Assembly: GCF_014904745.1 (NCBI RefSeq)
Contig: NZ_JACZCS010000004.1
Span: 1-64,000, forward strand
Direction of reading: 5' to 3'
DNA length: 64,000 bases
Origin: Oricola nitratireducens
Lineage (GTDB): Bacteria; Pseudomonadota; Alphaproteobacteria; Rhizobiales; Rhizobiaceae
In this document: positions 26,384 through 34,734 of the stretch, piece by piece
Numbering within the stretch: position 1 is the first letter of the stretch
Layout of the letters: each line of letters starts with the position of its first letter
The notes under the pieces: model-generated
Databases searched by the model: none
What the model was told of the DNA's origin: nothing
The model's input: only the letters and a program-made list of their open reading frames with translations
Position numbers and translations under genes: made by a program

Positions 26384-26399
26384 TGTGACATATGTCACA
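26384..26399. promoter_or_regulatory. CRP-type palindrome upstream of the glycine-zipper lipoprotein gene
   Basis: TGTGACATATGTCACA is a perfect 16-bp palindrome and fits the TGTGA-N6-TCACA consensus of CRP exactly. Its centre is about 62 bp before the lipoprotein start codon and it overlaps the stop codon of the thiamine pyrophosphokinase gene. Which CRP/FNR-family protein binds it, if any, is not known. Confidence 0.55.
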
Positions 26400-27066
26400 C
26401 CGGATCCGATAAACATTCAAGCTGACAAATTGCGACACCGCAACCATCCGATAGCAGAATTTCCAGCCCATCTCCAGCGACATTGGACAAGGTCCATGTC
26501 GAACCGAAGGGGACCTCGACATGGTCGAGCGGCCATTTCGCGTTTCTTACGGTCAGGCCCCTCATTTCGGTAAAACTCACAACGGAGAAAATGGTTCCTG
26601 CCCGCCAGTCCGGCCTGAAAGCCTTGCCCGGCAGGAGTGGCACCGCCTCCTCGCAGCCGCTGGAAAGCAGGACGGAGACGTCCGGCCGGTTGCGGGCGAG
26701 ATCGGCCGCAGCCGCAAGATTGAAGAAGGCGTGGTCGCTGCGTTCGCCGCCGAGTGCGCCGGCGAGAACGATTTCGCGCGCGCCTGAATCGAGCGCGTGA
26801 CGAATCGCGATCTGGCCGTCCGAAATCGCCTTTTCGGTCGTGTAATCCTTGCGCGGCACATGGCCGAATCGTTCGGCGAGCGGGCCGTCGGCGGAATCGA
26901 AATCGCCGAGCCATAACTCCGGATCGAGACCCAGCCTATCGGCATGGCGAATGCCGCCGTCGGCAGCCAGGACCCGGCAGCCGGCAAGCTGGCTGCGCAG
27001 CCGCGCGGTCGGTGAAAGCGCGCCGTCGAGCAAGATCGCGAAACGTTGGGTGGGTGAAGCGGACAT
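26395..27066 (-). CDS. thiN: Thiamine pyrophosphokinase
   Basis: This enzyme transfers pyrophosphate from ATP to thiamine, giving the active cofactor TPP. Family blocks seen are LAADGGIRHADRLG near residues 33-46, WLGDFDSAD near 52-60, KDYTTEKAISDGQIAI near 73-88 (with the conserved D-x-T-D-like region) and GALGGERSDHAFFN near 102-115. The 223-residue length is standard. It is divergent from the riboswitch-controlled thiamine importer thiBPQ, so the two units complete thiamine uptake and activation. The stop codon overlaps a CRP-type palindrome. Confidence 0.9.
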   Translation of the reverse strand: MSASPTQRFAILLDGALSPTARLRSQLAGCRVLAADGGIRHADRLGLDPELWLGDFDSADGPLAERFGHVPRKDYTTEKAISDGQIAIRHALDSGAREIVLAGALGGERSDHAFFNLAAAADLARNRPDVSVLLSSGCEEAVPLLPGKAFRPDWRAGTIFSVVSFTEMRGLTVRNAKWPLDHVEVPFGSTWTLSNVAGDGLEILLSDGCGVAICQLECLSDPV

Positions 27067-27152
27067 CGCCCAGCACTATCGAAGCTTTTTCGAACCGCCA
27101 AGCGGCAATACGCGTTTGCTCTTGAAGACGGGCCTTCGTCCCTCTACAACGG

Positions 27153-27246
27153 AGGCGCTCTAACGGGGTGCCGCATATGCGGCTGAGAGGCATCAGCCAA
27201 CCCGTCGAACCTGATCCGGTTTGCACCGGCGGAGGGATTAGACGCT
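27153..27246 (+). promoter_or_regulatory. TPP riboswitch aptamer (THI box)
   Basis: The conserved parts of the TPP aptamer are all visible in order: GGGGTGCC, the CTGAGA core near 27183, an ACCC arm, the GAACCTGATC core near 27207-27216, and GGCGGAGGGA near 27228-27237. The closing stem pairs the gcgctcta and tagacgc flanks. It lies just upstream of thiB, as expected for a thiamine importer. Confidence 0.95.
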
Positions 27247-27263
27247 TTTTTCCGCACCAGCGG

Positions 27264-27304
27264 TTACGCGCCTCGATCCCAACTCGAACCAAGGAGGTGC
27301 GTAA
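27264..27304 (+). promoter_or_regulatory. Predicted expression platform: thiB ribosome-site sequestering hairpin
   Basis: TTACGCGCCTC (27264-27274) can pair along 11 positions (one G-U) with GAGGTGCGTAA (27294-27304), which contains the thiB Shine-Dalgarno sequence and the A of the start codon. This implies translational control by TPP. An upstream CGCACC (27253-27258) could also pair with the same ribosome site. Confidence 0.6.
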
Positions 27305-28305
27305 TGCGCAGGACTTCGCTTATTCTTTTTACCGCTCTCGCGTGTGCCGGCTTTTCGCAGGCCGCCGCCGCTGAAGGCACTCTGACAGTCTATACCTATG
27401 AGAGCTTTACGGCCGACTGGGGGCCGGGTCCGCAGGTCGAGAAGGCTTTCGAGGCGCAATGCGACTGCGACCTGAAATTCGTTTCCGTCGCCGACGGGGT
27501 CGCGCTTCTCAACCGGCTGCGGCTCGAGGGCGGCAACACCGATGCCGACATCGTACTCGGTCTCGACACCAACCTGACGGCGGAAGCCAAAAAAACCGGC
27601 TTTTTCGCGCCGCACGGGATCTCGACCGACAAGGTGACCGTGCCGGGCGGCTGGTCGGACGACACGTTCGTTCCGTTCGACTACGGCTATTTCGCCGTCG
27701 TCTACGATACGAAGGCGATCGTCAATCCGCCGAAAAGCATGCATGATTTTCTCAAGGGCAGGGAAGGCAAGATCGTCATCGAGGATCCGCGCACCTCGAC
27801 GCCGGGCCTCGGCCTGATGCTGTGGATCAGGAAGATCTACGGCGATCTCTCGCCGGAGGCCTATGAGGAACTGAAGCAGCGCGTGCTGACGGTGACGCCG
27901 GGCTGGTCGGAGGCCTATGGCCTGTTCACCTCCGGCGAGGCGCACATGGTTCTCTCCTACACGACATCGCCGGCCTATCACATGATCGCCGAAGACAGCG
28001 ACCGCTACCAGGCGGCCTCCTTCTCGGAAGGCCACTACATGCAGATCGAGGTCGCCGGGCAGACCAGGAAAGGCGCGCAAAATCCGCTTGCGGCGCAATT
28101 TCTTGCTTTCATGACGAGTCCCGCTTTCCAGGACATCATCCCGGAGACCAACTGGATGCTTCCGGCGGCGCCGACGTCAAAGCCGCTCGATCCGGCCTTC
28201 GGCAAGCTCGTGCAGCCGACAAAGGCGCTGATCTACACGCCCGAGGAGGTCGCCGAGCACCGCGAGGACTGGGTCAAGCAGTGGCTCTCGGTGATGAGCA
28301 AATAG
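27304..28305 (+). CDS. thiB: Thiamine ABC transporter, periplasmic binding protein
   Basis: ThiB captures thiamine and its phosphates in the periplasm and delivers them to ThiPQ. The 333-residue precursor has a signal peptide (about residues 1-23, ending AAAA-E) and then the [18 protein letters not shown] opening typical of the family, with the [11 protein letters not shown] and SYTTSPAYH blocks further on. A strong AAGGAGGTG precedes the ATG and is predicted to be masked by the TPP riboswitch hairpin. It heads the thiBPQ operon. Confidence 0.95.
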   Translation: MRRTSLILFTALACAGFSQAAAAEGTLTVYTYESFTADWGPGPQVEKAFEAQCDCDLKFVSVADGVALLNRLRLEGGNTDADIVLGLDTNLTAEAKKTGFFAPHGISTDKVTVPGGWSDDTFVPFDYGYFAVVYDTKAIVNPPKSMHDFLKGREGKIVIEDPRTSTPGLGLMLWIRKIYGDLSPEAYEELKQRVLTVTPGWSEAYGLFTSGEAHMVLSYTTSPAYHMIAEDSDRYQAASFSEGHYMQIEVAGQTRKGAQNPLAAQFLAFMTSPAFQDIIPETNWMLPAAPTSKPLDPAFGKLVQPTKALIYTPEEVAEHREDWVKQWLSVMSK

Positions 28306-28312
28306 GCAGGCC

Positions 28313-29959
28313 GTGAGGGTGGCGACGCGCAGTCTGACAGGCGCCGGCACGGCGGCCTGGATATCGGTCCTGGCGCTCGTGCTGCTTGCGGCGGGCGCCT
28401 TCCTGCCGCTCGCGATCATGGCGTTGCCGGGCGGCGGCGGCGCGGTTGCCGGCGCGCTTGGCGATCCGGTCGTCTGGCGCAGCCTGCGCTTCACGCTGGT
28501 CCAGGCGGCGCTTTCGACCGGTCTGTCGCTGCTTTTTGCCGTTCCTGTCGCCGCCGCGCTCTACGAAATGCGCCGTTTTCCGGGCCGCGGTCTCGTCCTG
28601 CGGCTGTTCGCGCTGCCGCTGGCGCTACCGCAGATCGTCGCCGTCCTCGCAATCGTCGGCCTTTACGGCGAACGTGGCGCGGTCAGCCGGATGGTGGAAA
28701 GCGCCGGCCTCGGCTTTCCCTCCATCTACGGGCTGACCGGCATCCTGATCGCGCATGTCTTTTTCAACATGCCGCTCGCCGTGCGTATCGTGCTCGGCGG
28801 GCTTGCCTCGATGCCGGGCGAATACGACCGGCTGTCATATCAGCTCGGCATGGGGTTCAGAGCGCGGTTCCGGCATGTCGTCTGGCCGTTCATGCGGCCG
28901 GCGCTGGCGTCGGCGGCATCGCTGATTTTCATGCTGTGCGTGACCTCCTTCACCGTCGTGCTGACGCTCGGCGGCGGGCCGCGCGCGACGACGCTCGAGG
29001 TGGCGATCTACCAGGCGCTGACCTTCGATTTCGACATTGCGCGCGCGGTGCTGCTCGCCGGCGTCCAGATCGCGGTCACGGCGCTCGCCTTCGGCCTGCT
29101 GGCGCGGGCCGGCGGCGAAGTCTCGGCCGGACTGACCGTCGGGGCGCTGAGGCCGTTCCTCGTCCGGCGGCATGTTCCGGGGCAGGCCGTTTCGGCGATA
29201 ACGATCCTCGTCGGCACGCTTTTCGTCCTGCTTCCCTTCGCCGTCATCATCTGGCGCGGATTGTCGGCCGATCTGATGGGGCTTTTCGGGCAGGCCGGGT
29301 TTCAGCGGGCGCTTGCGACCAGCCTCATCCTCGGCACGCTGGCGGCATGCCTCGCGGTCAGCCTGTCGCTGGCGCTTGCCTCGGGCATGGCGCGGGCGGC
29401 AGCGGGACGGCGCTTCCGGGGCGAACGAACGCGCGCCGAACGGGCGATCGGCCAGTCGTCGAGCCTGATCCTCGTCGTTCCGCCGGTGGTGATCGCGGCG
29501 GGCTGGTTCGTCGTGATCCGCCAGTTCTCCAGCGCCTATGCGGCGGCCCCGGTCATGGTCGTGACGATCAACGCGGCAATGGCGGTGCCGTTCGCGATCC
29601 GGCTGATCCTGCCGGCGGTGACGGGCGCGGCGGAACGCTACGACCGGCTGTGCCTGCAACTCGGCCTACGCGGGTTTTCGCGGCTGCGGCTGGTGACCTG
29701 GCCGCTGGTGCGGCGCGCGACCCTGCTCGCCTTCGCCTTTTCGCTGGCGCTTTCGCTCGGCGATCTCGGCGTCATCGCGATCTTCGGGTCGCAGGACGTG
29801 CAGACGCTGCCCTATCTGATCCTGCAGCGCATGGGCAGTTATCGCACGCAGGACGCGGCAGGGCTTGCCCTGATCCTCTGCGCGATGACAATGGCGCTGA
29901 TGATGATCGCCGATCGTGCCGGCAAGGAAGACAGCGCAAGAGAGCGCAGCGAAACGTGA
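28313..29959 (+). CDS. thiP: Thiamine ABC transporter, permease
   Basis: ThiP is a fused double permease: two Binding-protein-dependent transport domains, each with about six helices and an EAA-type loop that contacts ThiQ (for example the EYDRLSYQLGMGFRARFRHVVWP segment near residue 175 and ERYDRLCLQLGLRGFSRLRLVTWP near residue 450). The 548-residue length is normal for ThiP. The GTG start at 28313 is 7 bp after thiB, and the stop overlaps the GTG of thiQ by 4 bp, so the three genes are one operon. Confidence 0.94.
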   Translation: MRVATRSLTGAGTAAWISVLALVLLAAGAFLPLAIMALPGGGGAVAGALGDPVVWRSLRFTLVQAALSTGLSLLFAVPVAAALYEMRRFPGRGLVLRLFALPLALPQIVAVLAIVGLYGERGAVSRMVESAGLGFPSIYGLTGILIAHVFFNMPLAVRIVLGGLASMPGEYDRLSYQLGMGFRARFRHVVWPFMRPALASAASLIFMLCVTSFTVVLTLGGGPRATTLEVAIYQALTFDFDIARAVLLAGVQIAVTALAFGLLARAGGEVSAGLTVGALRPFLVRRHVPGQAVSAITILVGTLFVLLPFAVIIWRGLSADLMGLFGQAGFQRALATSLILGTLAACLAVSLSLALASGMARAAAGRRFRGERTRAERAIGQSSSLILVVPPVVIAAGWFVVIRQFSSAYAAAPVMVVTINAAMAVPFAIRLILPAVTGAAERYDRLCLQLGLRGFSRLRLVTWPLVRRATLLAFAFSLALSLGDLGVIAIFGSQDVQTLPYLILQRMGSYRTQDAAGLALILCAMTMALMMIADRAGKEDSARERSET

Positions 29960-30693
29960 GTATTCAGGCTGTCACCATACGTTGCGACGATGTGCGCTTC
30001 CGCTATGCGCCGGAGCGGACGGAAATGCGCTTCGACTGCGATTTTGCCGCGGGCGCGATCACGGCGCTTGTCGGGCCGAGCGGGTCCGGCAAGTCGACGT
30101 TGCTCAACCTGCTCGCGGGATTCGAGGTGCCGCAATCGGGCGCGATCCGCTTCGACGGCGAGGACATGGCGCGCGTGCCCGTCTCGGAACGGCCGGTCTC
30201 GATGGTGTTCCAGGAAAACAATCTGTTCGCGCATCTGAGCGTCTTCGAAAATGTCGCGCTCGGCCTGTCGCCGTCGCTGCGGCTCGACCCGACCGACCGC
30301 GACGCGGCGGAGGAGGCGCTTGCCTCGGTCGGGCTTGGCGGCTACGGAGCGCGGCTGCCAGGGCAATTGTCGGGCGGGGAGCGCCAGCGCGTCGCGCTCG
30401 CCCGCGTGATCGTGCGGCGCAAGCCGGTGCTGTTGCTCGACGAGGCTTTCGCCTCGCTCGGGCCGGCGCTGCGCCTGGAGATGCTGGACCTCGTCGCCAG
30501 GATTCACTCCGAACGCGGCATGACGACGCTCATGGTCACGCATTTTCCCGAGGATGCGCGGCGCATCGCGCCGCAGACCGTCTTTCTTGCCGCGGGAACG
30601 GTGGTCGCCGGCGGGCCGACGGAGACGCTTCTCGATCCCGGGACCGCGCCGCAGGCGATCCGGGACTATCTCGGCTCGGCCGAATCGACATGA
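29956..30693 (+). CDS. thiQ: Thiamine ABC transporter, ATP-binding protein
   Basis: ThiQ powers the importer. Visible parts are Walker A GPSGSGKST (residues 40-48), the Q-loop in VFQENNLFAHL, the signature LSGGERQRVALAR, Walker B LLLDEAFASLGP and the switch histidine in VTHFPEDA. The residues after the catalytic glutamate read A-F-A-S-L-G rather than the common P-F-S-A-L-D; catalytic residues are kept, so I regard it as functional. The GTG start overlaps the thiP stop (GTGA). Confidence 0.94.
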   Translation: MSIQAVTIRCDDVRFRYAPERTEMRFDCDFAAGAITALVGPSGSGKSTLLNLLAGFEVPQSGAIRFDGEDMARVPVSERPVSMVFQENNLFAHLSVFENVALGLSPSLRLDPTDRDAAEEALASVGLGGYGARLPGQLSGGERQRVALARVIVRRKPVLLLDEAFASLGPALRLEMLDLVARIHSERGMTTLMVTHFPEDARRIAPQTVFLAAGTVVAGGPTETLLDPGTAPQAIRDYLGSAEST

Positions 30694-30889
30694 CCGTGGT
30701 TTCGCCAAAATTGGCTGTCATGCGGTCACGCGTGAAATCGACGTCGCGGACCTTCACCTGGACACGGGCTTTTAAAACACTTGTGACTTGCATCGGTGTG
30801 CCTGTAAGCCGAAATACGGGTTCCAGGGGCAATCCCGACCGATTCGAGTGCCGGACAAGTATTTCCGCATGATGTACAGGATGTTCTCA

Positions 30890-32389
30890 ATGGCAACGGC
30901 GGTATTCGGCCGCCGGGATTCGCGTTTGCGCCGCGGACGGCTTGTGCCCGCGGTGCTGGCGCTGCCATTGTTGCTTGGGTCATGCCAGAATCTCGCCGAT
31001 CTAACCGGCGATTCCTCGATCAAACCGTCCGACAGCCCGATCATCGCGCAGAATGTGCGCTCCTCCAGGCTGGCCCGCGTCGGCGAGGCGCAACATCCGA
31101 AGATCCTCGCGACCTATGGCGGCGAATATTCCGATCCCAAGCTCGAACGCATGGTGGCCGGCATCGTCGGCAAGCTGGTCACCGTCTCCGACAATCCGAG
31201 CCAAGTCTACCAGATCACGATCCTGAATTCTCCCAACGTCAACGCATTCGCGCTGCCGGGCGGTTTTCTCTACCTCACGCGCGGCCTGCTGGCACTCGCC
31301 AATGACAAGGCGGAACTCGCGGCAGTGATTGCGCACGAGATGGGGCATGTGACCGCCAATCACGGCATTCTGCGCCAGCAGAAGGAGGCGGAGGTCGAAC
31401 TTGCCGGGCGCATCGTCTCGGATGTGCTCTCCGACAAGGATGCCGGCCGGCGGGCGCTGGTGCGCGGCAAGCTGCGGCTGGCCCAGTTCTCGCGCAACCA
31501 GGAACTGCAGGCCGACGCCATCGGCATCAAGTCGATAGCCGAGGCGGGCTTCGATCCCTATGCCGCGGCGGCCTTCCAGGAAACCATGGCGGCCTATACC
31601 GAGTTCCGCAACGCGTCTGGCGAAAACGACACCAGCCTCGATTTCCTCGCGACCCACCCGTCGACGCCGCAGCGTATCGAACTGGCCATCGGCCAGGCGC
31701 GCAAATACGGGCCGCCGGGCCACGGCGAGCGCGACCATGATGGCTATCTCGCCGGCATAGACGGCATGCTGTTCGGCGACTCCGCCGAAGAGGGTTATGT
31801 TCGAGGCCAGACATATTCGCATGCGGCACTCGGCATCACTTTCACGTTTCCCGAGGGCTTCGAGATCGACAACCGCGCCGAAGCGGTTCTCGGGGCGCGC
31901 GCCTCCGACAATGCGGCGATCCGCTTCGATGGCGTCGACGTCCCGCCGGGACAATCGCTTGCCACCTATATCGGCAGCGGCTGGGTGGAGGGTCTCGACG
32001 CGAACAGCGTCCGGATGATGCAGGTCAACGGAATGCCGGCGGCCTCGGCCCGGGCGACCGCGGATATGTGGGATTTCGATATTACCGTGGTCAGGGCCGG
32101 CAAGTCGGTCTACCGCATTCTCACGGCGATGCCGCGCGGCTCGGGCCAACTGGATGCGCTGGCCGCTTCGGTCACCAACAGTTTCCGGCGGCTCACGGCG
32201 GCCGAAAAGAGCGCGCTGAAGCCGCTGTCGGTGCATATTCTCAAGGCGCAGCCGGGCGATAGCGCCCGCACGCTTGCCGCGCGCATGCGCGGAGTCTCGC
32301 GCGAAGAGGAGCTGTTCAGGGTGCTCAACGGCCTGAAGCCCGGCGAGGCGGTCACCCCGGGGCGCAGCTACAAGACCGTCACCGACTGA
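30890..32389 (+). CDS. M48-family zinc metalloprotease, lipoprotein, BepA-like
   Basis: The product is a periplasm-facing M48 peptidase of the BepA/YfgC type, involved in outer-membrane protein quality control. It begins with a signal ending in LLLGSC (lipidated C32 counting from ATG 30890) and has the zinc site HEMGH at residues 149-153, with the third ligand in the QELQADAIG block. A C-terminal region after about residue 300 ends in a LysM-like segment (LSVHILKAQPGDS...). The start is uncertain; ATG 30881 and others upstream are in frame. It converges on rpoH2 with a 3-bp gap. Confidence 0.88.
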   Translation: MATAVFGRRDSRLRRGRLVPAVLALPLLLGSCQNLADLTGDSSIKPSDSPIIAQNVRSSRLARVGEAQHPKILATYGGEYSDPKLERMVAGIVGKLVTVSDNPSQVYQITILNSPNVNAFALPGGFLYLTRGLLALANDKAELAAVIAHEMGHVTANHGILRQQKEAEVELAGRIVSDVLSDKDAGRRALVRGKLRLAQFSRNQELQADAIGIKSIAEAGFDPYAAAAFQETMAAYTEFRNASGENDTSLDFLATHPSTPQRIELAIGQARKYGPPGHGERDHDGYLAGIDGMLFGDSAEEGYVRGQTYSHAALGITFTFPEGFEIDNRAEAVLGARASDNAAIRFDGVDVPPGQSLATYIGSGWVEGLDANSVRMMQVNGMPAASARATADMWDFDITVVRAGKSVYRILTAMPRGSGQLDALAASVTNSFRRLTAAEKSALKPLSVHILKAQPGDSARTLAARMRGVSREEELFRVLNGLKPGEAVTPGRSYKTVTD

Positions 32390-32392
32390 GGA

Positions 32393-33265
32393 TCAGGCGT
32401 AACGCTGCTGGTCTGCCATGTCCGGATTGCCGCGCACCAGCGCGCCGCGCAGCTTTTCGAGCGCCCGGTTCTCGATCTGGCGGACCCGCTCCTTGGATAT
32501 CCCGAGTTCGTTGCCGAGGGATTCGAGGGTCGCACCGTCCTCGGACAGGCGGCGCTGGGTGATGATCAGCCGTTCGCGGTCGTTGAGGACGTCGAGTGCG
32601 CCGTACAGCCAGTCGTGGCGGCGGCGGTCGTCGATCAGGCCCTCGACCACCTCGTCCTGCAGCGGACGGTCGTCGACGAGGAAATCCATGCGCGCGGCAC
32701 TGCCGCTTTCCTCGTCGGAGACGGGTGCGCTGAGTGAGGTGTCCGGGCCTGACAGGCGCGAATCCATCAGCGCGACGTCCTTCTCGGAAACGCCCAGCGC
32801 ATCGGAAATCTGGCGATACATGGCCGGCGCGGAGGTGGCGGCGCCGGATTGCGACAGGCGGGCGCGCAGTCGGCGCAAATTGAAGAACAGGGCCTTCTGG
32901 GCGGACGAGGTACCGCCGCGTACGATCGACCAGTTGCGCAGGATGTAGTCCTGCATCGAGGCGCGGATCCACCAGGTCGCATAGGTCGAGAAGCGCACTT
33001 CGCGCTCAGGCTCGAAACGGGCGGCCGCCTCGAGCAGGCCGACATGGCCTTCCTGGATCAGGTCGTTGATCGGGAGACCGAAATTGCGGAACTTCGAGGC
33101 CATCGAGATGACAAGGCGCATATGCGCGGTCGTGATCTTGTGCAGGGCGTCCTGATCCTGCTTTTCCTTCCAAAGGACGGCAAGATCGTGCTCCTCCTCG
33201 CGCTCCAGGTAAGGCGCGGCCATTGCGGCCTTGACCATCGTTCTGCGTGCAAGTTCGGAACTCAT
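32393..33265 (-). CDS. rpoH2: RNA polymerase sigma-32 factor RpoH (RpoH2-type)
   Basis: This 290-residue group-3 sigma factor has region 2 (GLPINDLIQEGHVGLLEAAARFEPEREVRFSTYATWWIRASMQ around residues 63-105), the -10-binding part of RpoH, and region 4 with a helix-turn-helix (ATLESLGNELGISKERVRQIENRALEKLR near residues 250-278). The length and the carD/fdxA neighbourhood suggest RpoH2, the paralogue that in rhizobia acts in general and oxidative stress rather than the main heat-shock RpoH1. The paralogue assignment is an inference. Confidence 0.88.
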   Translation of the reverse strand: MSSELARRTMVKAAMAAPYLEREEEHDLAVLWKEKQDQDALHKITTAHMRLVISMASKFRNFGLPINDLIQEGHVGLLEAAARFEPEREVRFSTYATWWIRASMQDYILRNWSIVRGGTSSAQKALFFNLRRLRARLSQSGAATSAPAMYRQISDALGVSEKDVALMDSRLSGPDTSLSAPVSDEESGSAARMDFLVDDRPLQDEVVEGLIDDRRRHDWLYGALDVLNDRERLIITQRRLSEDGATLESLGNELGISKERVRQIENRALEKLRGALVRGNPDMADQQRYA

Positions 33266-33399
33266 GCCGTTCTCCCGATTGTTGCCTCCTGAATGTTAAT
33301 CCAAAATACGCCTTTTTGTTGCGTGCGGATTACAGACCGGGTGGAATTTTTCTTCGCGCGGAAACGGCCGGTTGGCGCAAGTCCTTCCAGTGCAACAAA

Positions 33400-33424
33400 A
33401 AACCCGGCCGCAAGGGCCGGGTTT
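33400..33424 (-). terminator. Rho-independent terminator of carD
   Basis: A perfect 10-bp stem (AAACCCGGCC 33400-33409 with GGCCGGGTTT 33415-33424) closes a 5-nt loop. On the minus strand it is followed by more T residues (TTTTTTG in all). It lies about 28 bp after the carD stop codon and separates carD from rpoH2. Confidence 0.9.
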
Positions 33425-33452
33425 CACGATTTTGTGAGCGGATCGGAAACGA

Positions 33453-34034
33453 TCAGGCAGCTTCTTCCTGCGCGTCCGTTTCGGCCTCGTCGTTCTCGGC
33501 CTTGGCGCCGCGTTTCGGACCCTTGTTGAGATTGCTCTCGATCAGGCGAACGGCTTCCGTGTCGGAGATCTTGTTCACGGCCGCGATCTCGCGGGCCATG
33601 CGGTCGAGGGCCGCTTCATAGAGCTGGCGTTCCGAATAGGACTGTTCCGGCTGGTTTTCCGCGCGATAGAGGTCACGCACGACCTCGGCGATGGAAATCA
33701 GGTCACCGGAGTTGATCTTGGCATCGTATTCCTGAGCACGGCGCGACCACATGGTGCGCTTGATGCGTGCGCGGCCCTGAAGGATCTTCAGCGCGCGTTC
33801 AACGAAACCCGGCTCGGACAGCTTGCGCATGCCGATGGAGATGGCTTTCGCCACCGGAACCTTCAGGCGCATCTTGTCCTTCTGGAACTCGACCACGAAC
33901 AGTTCGAGCTTGTGGCCCGCAACTTCCTGTTCCTCGATCGTCGCAATCTGGCCAACACCATGGGCCGGATACACGATGAACTCGTTGGTCTTGAATCCCT
34001 GCCGTTGAGACGTTTTCTTAGAGGCAGCCGCCAT
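33453..34034 (-). CDS. carD: CarD family transcriptional regulator
   Basis: CarD/CdnL proteins bind the RNA polymerase beta subunit and stabilise open complexes, notably at rRNA promoters. The N-terminal RNA-polymerase-interacting domain is visible (FKTNEFIVYPAHGVGQIATIEEQEVAGHKLELFVVEF, residues 14-50), followed by the helical DNA-binding part with a tryptophan in RTMWSRRAQEYDAKI. The C-terminus is acidic. I start at ATG 34034, which has a GGGAG at good spacing, giving 193 residues. Its leader contains large inverted repeats. Confidence 0.93.
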   Translation of the reverse strand: MAAASKKTSQRQGFKTNEFIVYPAHGVGQIATIEEQEVAGHKLELFVVEFQKDKMRLKVPVAKAISIGMRKLSEPGFVERALKILQGRARIKRTMWSRRAQEYDAKINSGDLISIAEVVRDLYRAENQPEQSYSERQLYEAALDRMAREIAAVNKISDTEAVRLIESNLNKGPKRGAKAENDEAETDAQEEAA

Positions 34035-34229
34035 ACTTTGCTTACTCCCTGTCTGGGTGCCCGCCGGCCGATTCCGGATCGGGGACCAGAGCCTGTTGTC
34101 CGCCATTCCACACACACGCGATCAACGCTCCCGGGAGCCGGAATGAGGTCAAGAAGACCTGCCCGTTTAACTACCGGTTACGTTGCGTTCCTTCATAGAG
34201 GGAGCGTCAAACAGCTCAAAAGCGTGACG

Positions 34230-34258
34230 TGTGATGACATTTTTATATGTCTATCACA
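34230..34258 (-). repeat. Inverted repeat in the carD leader region
   Basis: TGTGAT-GACAT is matched by ATGTC-T-ATCACA, giving 11 paired bases with a single bulge around a 6-nt A/T loop. It could be an RNA hairpin or a DNA-binding site near the carD promoter. The half-sites look like CRP half-sites but the spacing is wrong for CRP. Confidence 0.55.
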
Positions 34259-34289
34259 AAAAACGGCGTTTTTCAATGCGTTGCACAAA

Positions 34290-34349
34290 ATACAGGCCTC
34301 CGTGGCGTCCGCGACGCCAAGCCTGCTGAAAGTAATATGGGGCCTGTAT
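34290..34349 (-). repeat. 60-bp nested inverted repeat between fdxA and carD
   Basis: A perfect 9-bp outer stem (ATACAGGCC 34290-34298 with GGCCTGTAT 34341-34349) encloses a perfect 7-bp inner hairpin (TGGCGTC 34303-34309 with GACGCCA 34313-34319). On the minus strand the outer stem is followed by TTTTG, so it may be the fdxA terminator. The two-stem layout could also be a structured leader or a small RNA. Confidence 0.6.
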
Positions 34350-34389
34350 CCGGGAATTCAAGCGGAAGTGGGGCGAGGCGGTCTGCCGG

Positions 34390-34734
34390 CTAGTCGCCCT
34401 GGCCGGGTTCGGGCGAGAAGAATTTCTCGTATTTTCCTTCCACACCGTCCATTTCCTTGGCATCGGACGGCGGATCACGCTTGATCGTGATGTTCGGCCA
34501 CTTGTCGGCATATTCCGTGTTGATCTGCAGGAAATGCTCCAGCCCCGGTTCGGTGTCGGGGCGGATGGCGTCGGCCGGGCATTCCGGCTCGCAGACGCCG
34601 CAATCGATGCACTCGTCGGGATGGATGACAAGCATGTTTTCGCCTTCGTAGAAGCAGTCCACGGGGCAGACTTCCACGCAATCCATGTATTTGCAGCGAA
34701 TGCAGTTATCGGTGACGATATAGGTCACGGGCAT
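34390..34734 (-). CDS. fdxA: Seven-iron ferredoxin FdxA
   Basis: FdxA is a small electron carrier with one [3Fe-4S] and one [4Fe-4S] cluster. The 114-residue protein shows cysteines at 11, 14, 19, 23 and 27 in the first cluster region and the 42-45-48-52 CxxCxxCxxxCP motif in the second. The long C-terminal tail after residue 60 ([18 protein letters not shown]) is typical of FdxA. I start at ATG 34734, which gives the usual [13 protein letters not shown]-terminus. Confidence 0.96.
   Translation of the reverse strand: MPVTYIVTDNCIRCKYMDCVEVCPVDCFYEGENMLVIHPDECIDCGVCEPECPADAIRPDTEPGLEHFLQINTEYADKWPNITIKRDPPSDAKEMDGVEGKYEKFFSPEPGQGD

Larger units (their letters stand above)
34035..34389. other. 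carD-fdxA intergenic region with nested inverted repeats
   Basis: This 355-bp stretch separates fdxA and carD, both on the minus strand, and holds no convincing gene. It is AT-rich in its middle. It contains at least three inverted repeats: 34230-34258, an AAAAACG-type 15-bp repeat near 34259-34273, and 34290-34349 (annotated separately). It must hold the fdxA 3' end and the carD promoter and leader. Confidence 0.7.

Noticed and set aside
26395-27066. TPP riboswitch considered as controlling the thiamine pyrophosphokinase gene
   Set aside because: The aptamer is on the plus strand and the kinase gene is on the minus strand in the opposite direction, so only thiBPQ is controlled.
27140-27303. 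The stretch of T after the TPP aptamer considered as an intrinsic terminator
   Set aside because: GACGCTTTTTT follows the aptamer's own closing stem without a separate stable hairpin; the ribosome-site stem downstream fits translational control better, although a mixed mechanism cannot be excluded.
29956-30693. ThiQ considered as an inactive ATPase
   Set aside because: Walker A, the signature, the Walker B glutamate and the switch histidine are all present; only the D-loop differs.
34230-34258. TGTGAT...ATCACA considered as a CRP site
   Set aside because: The two half-sites are 19 bp apart instead of 6 bp, so it does not fit CRP geometry. It is kept as an inverted repeat only.
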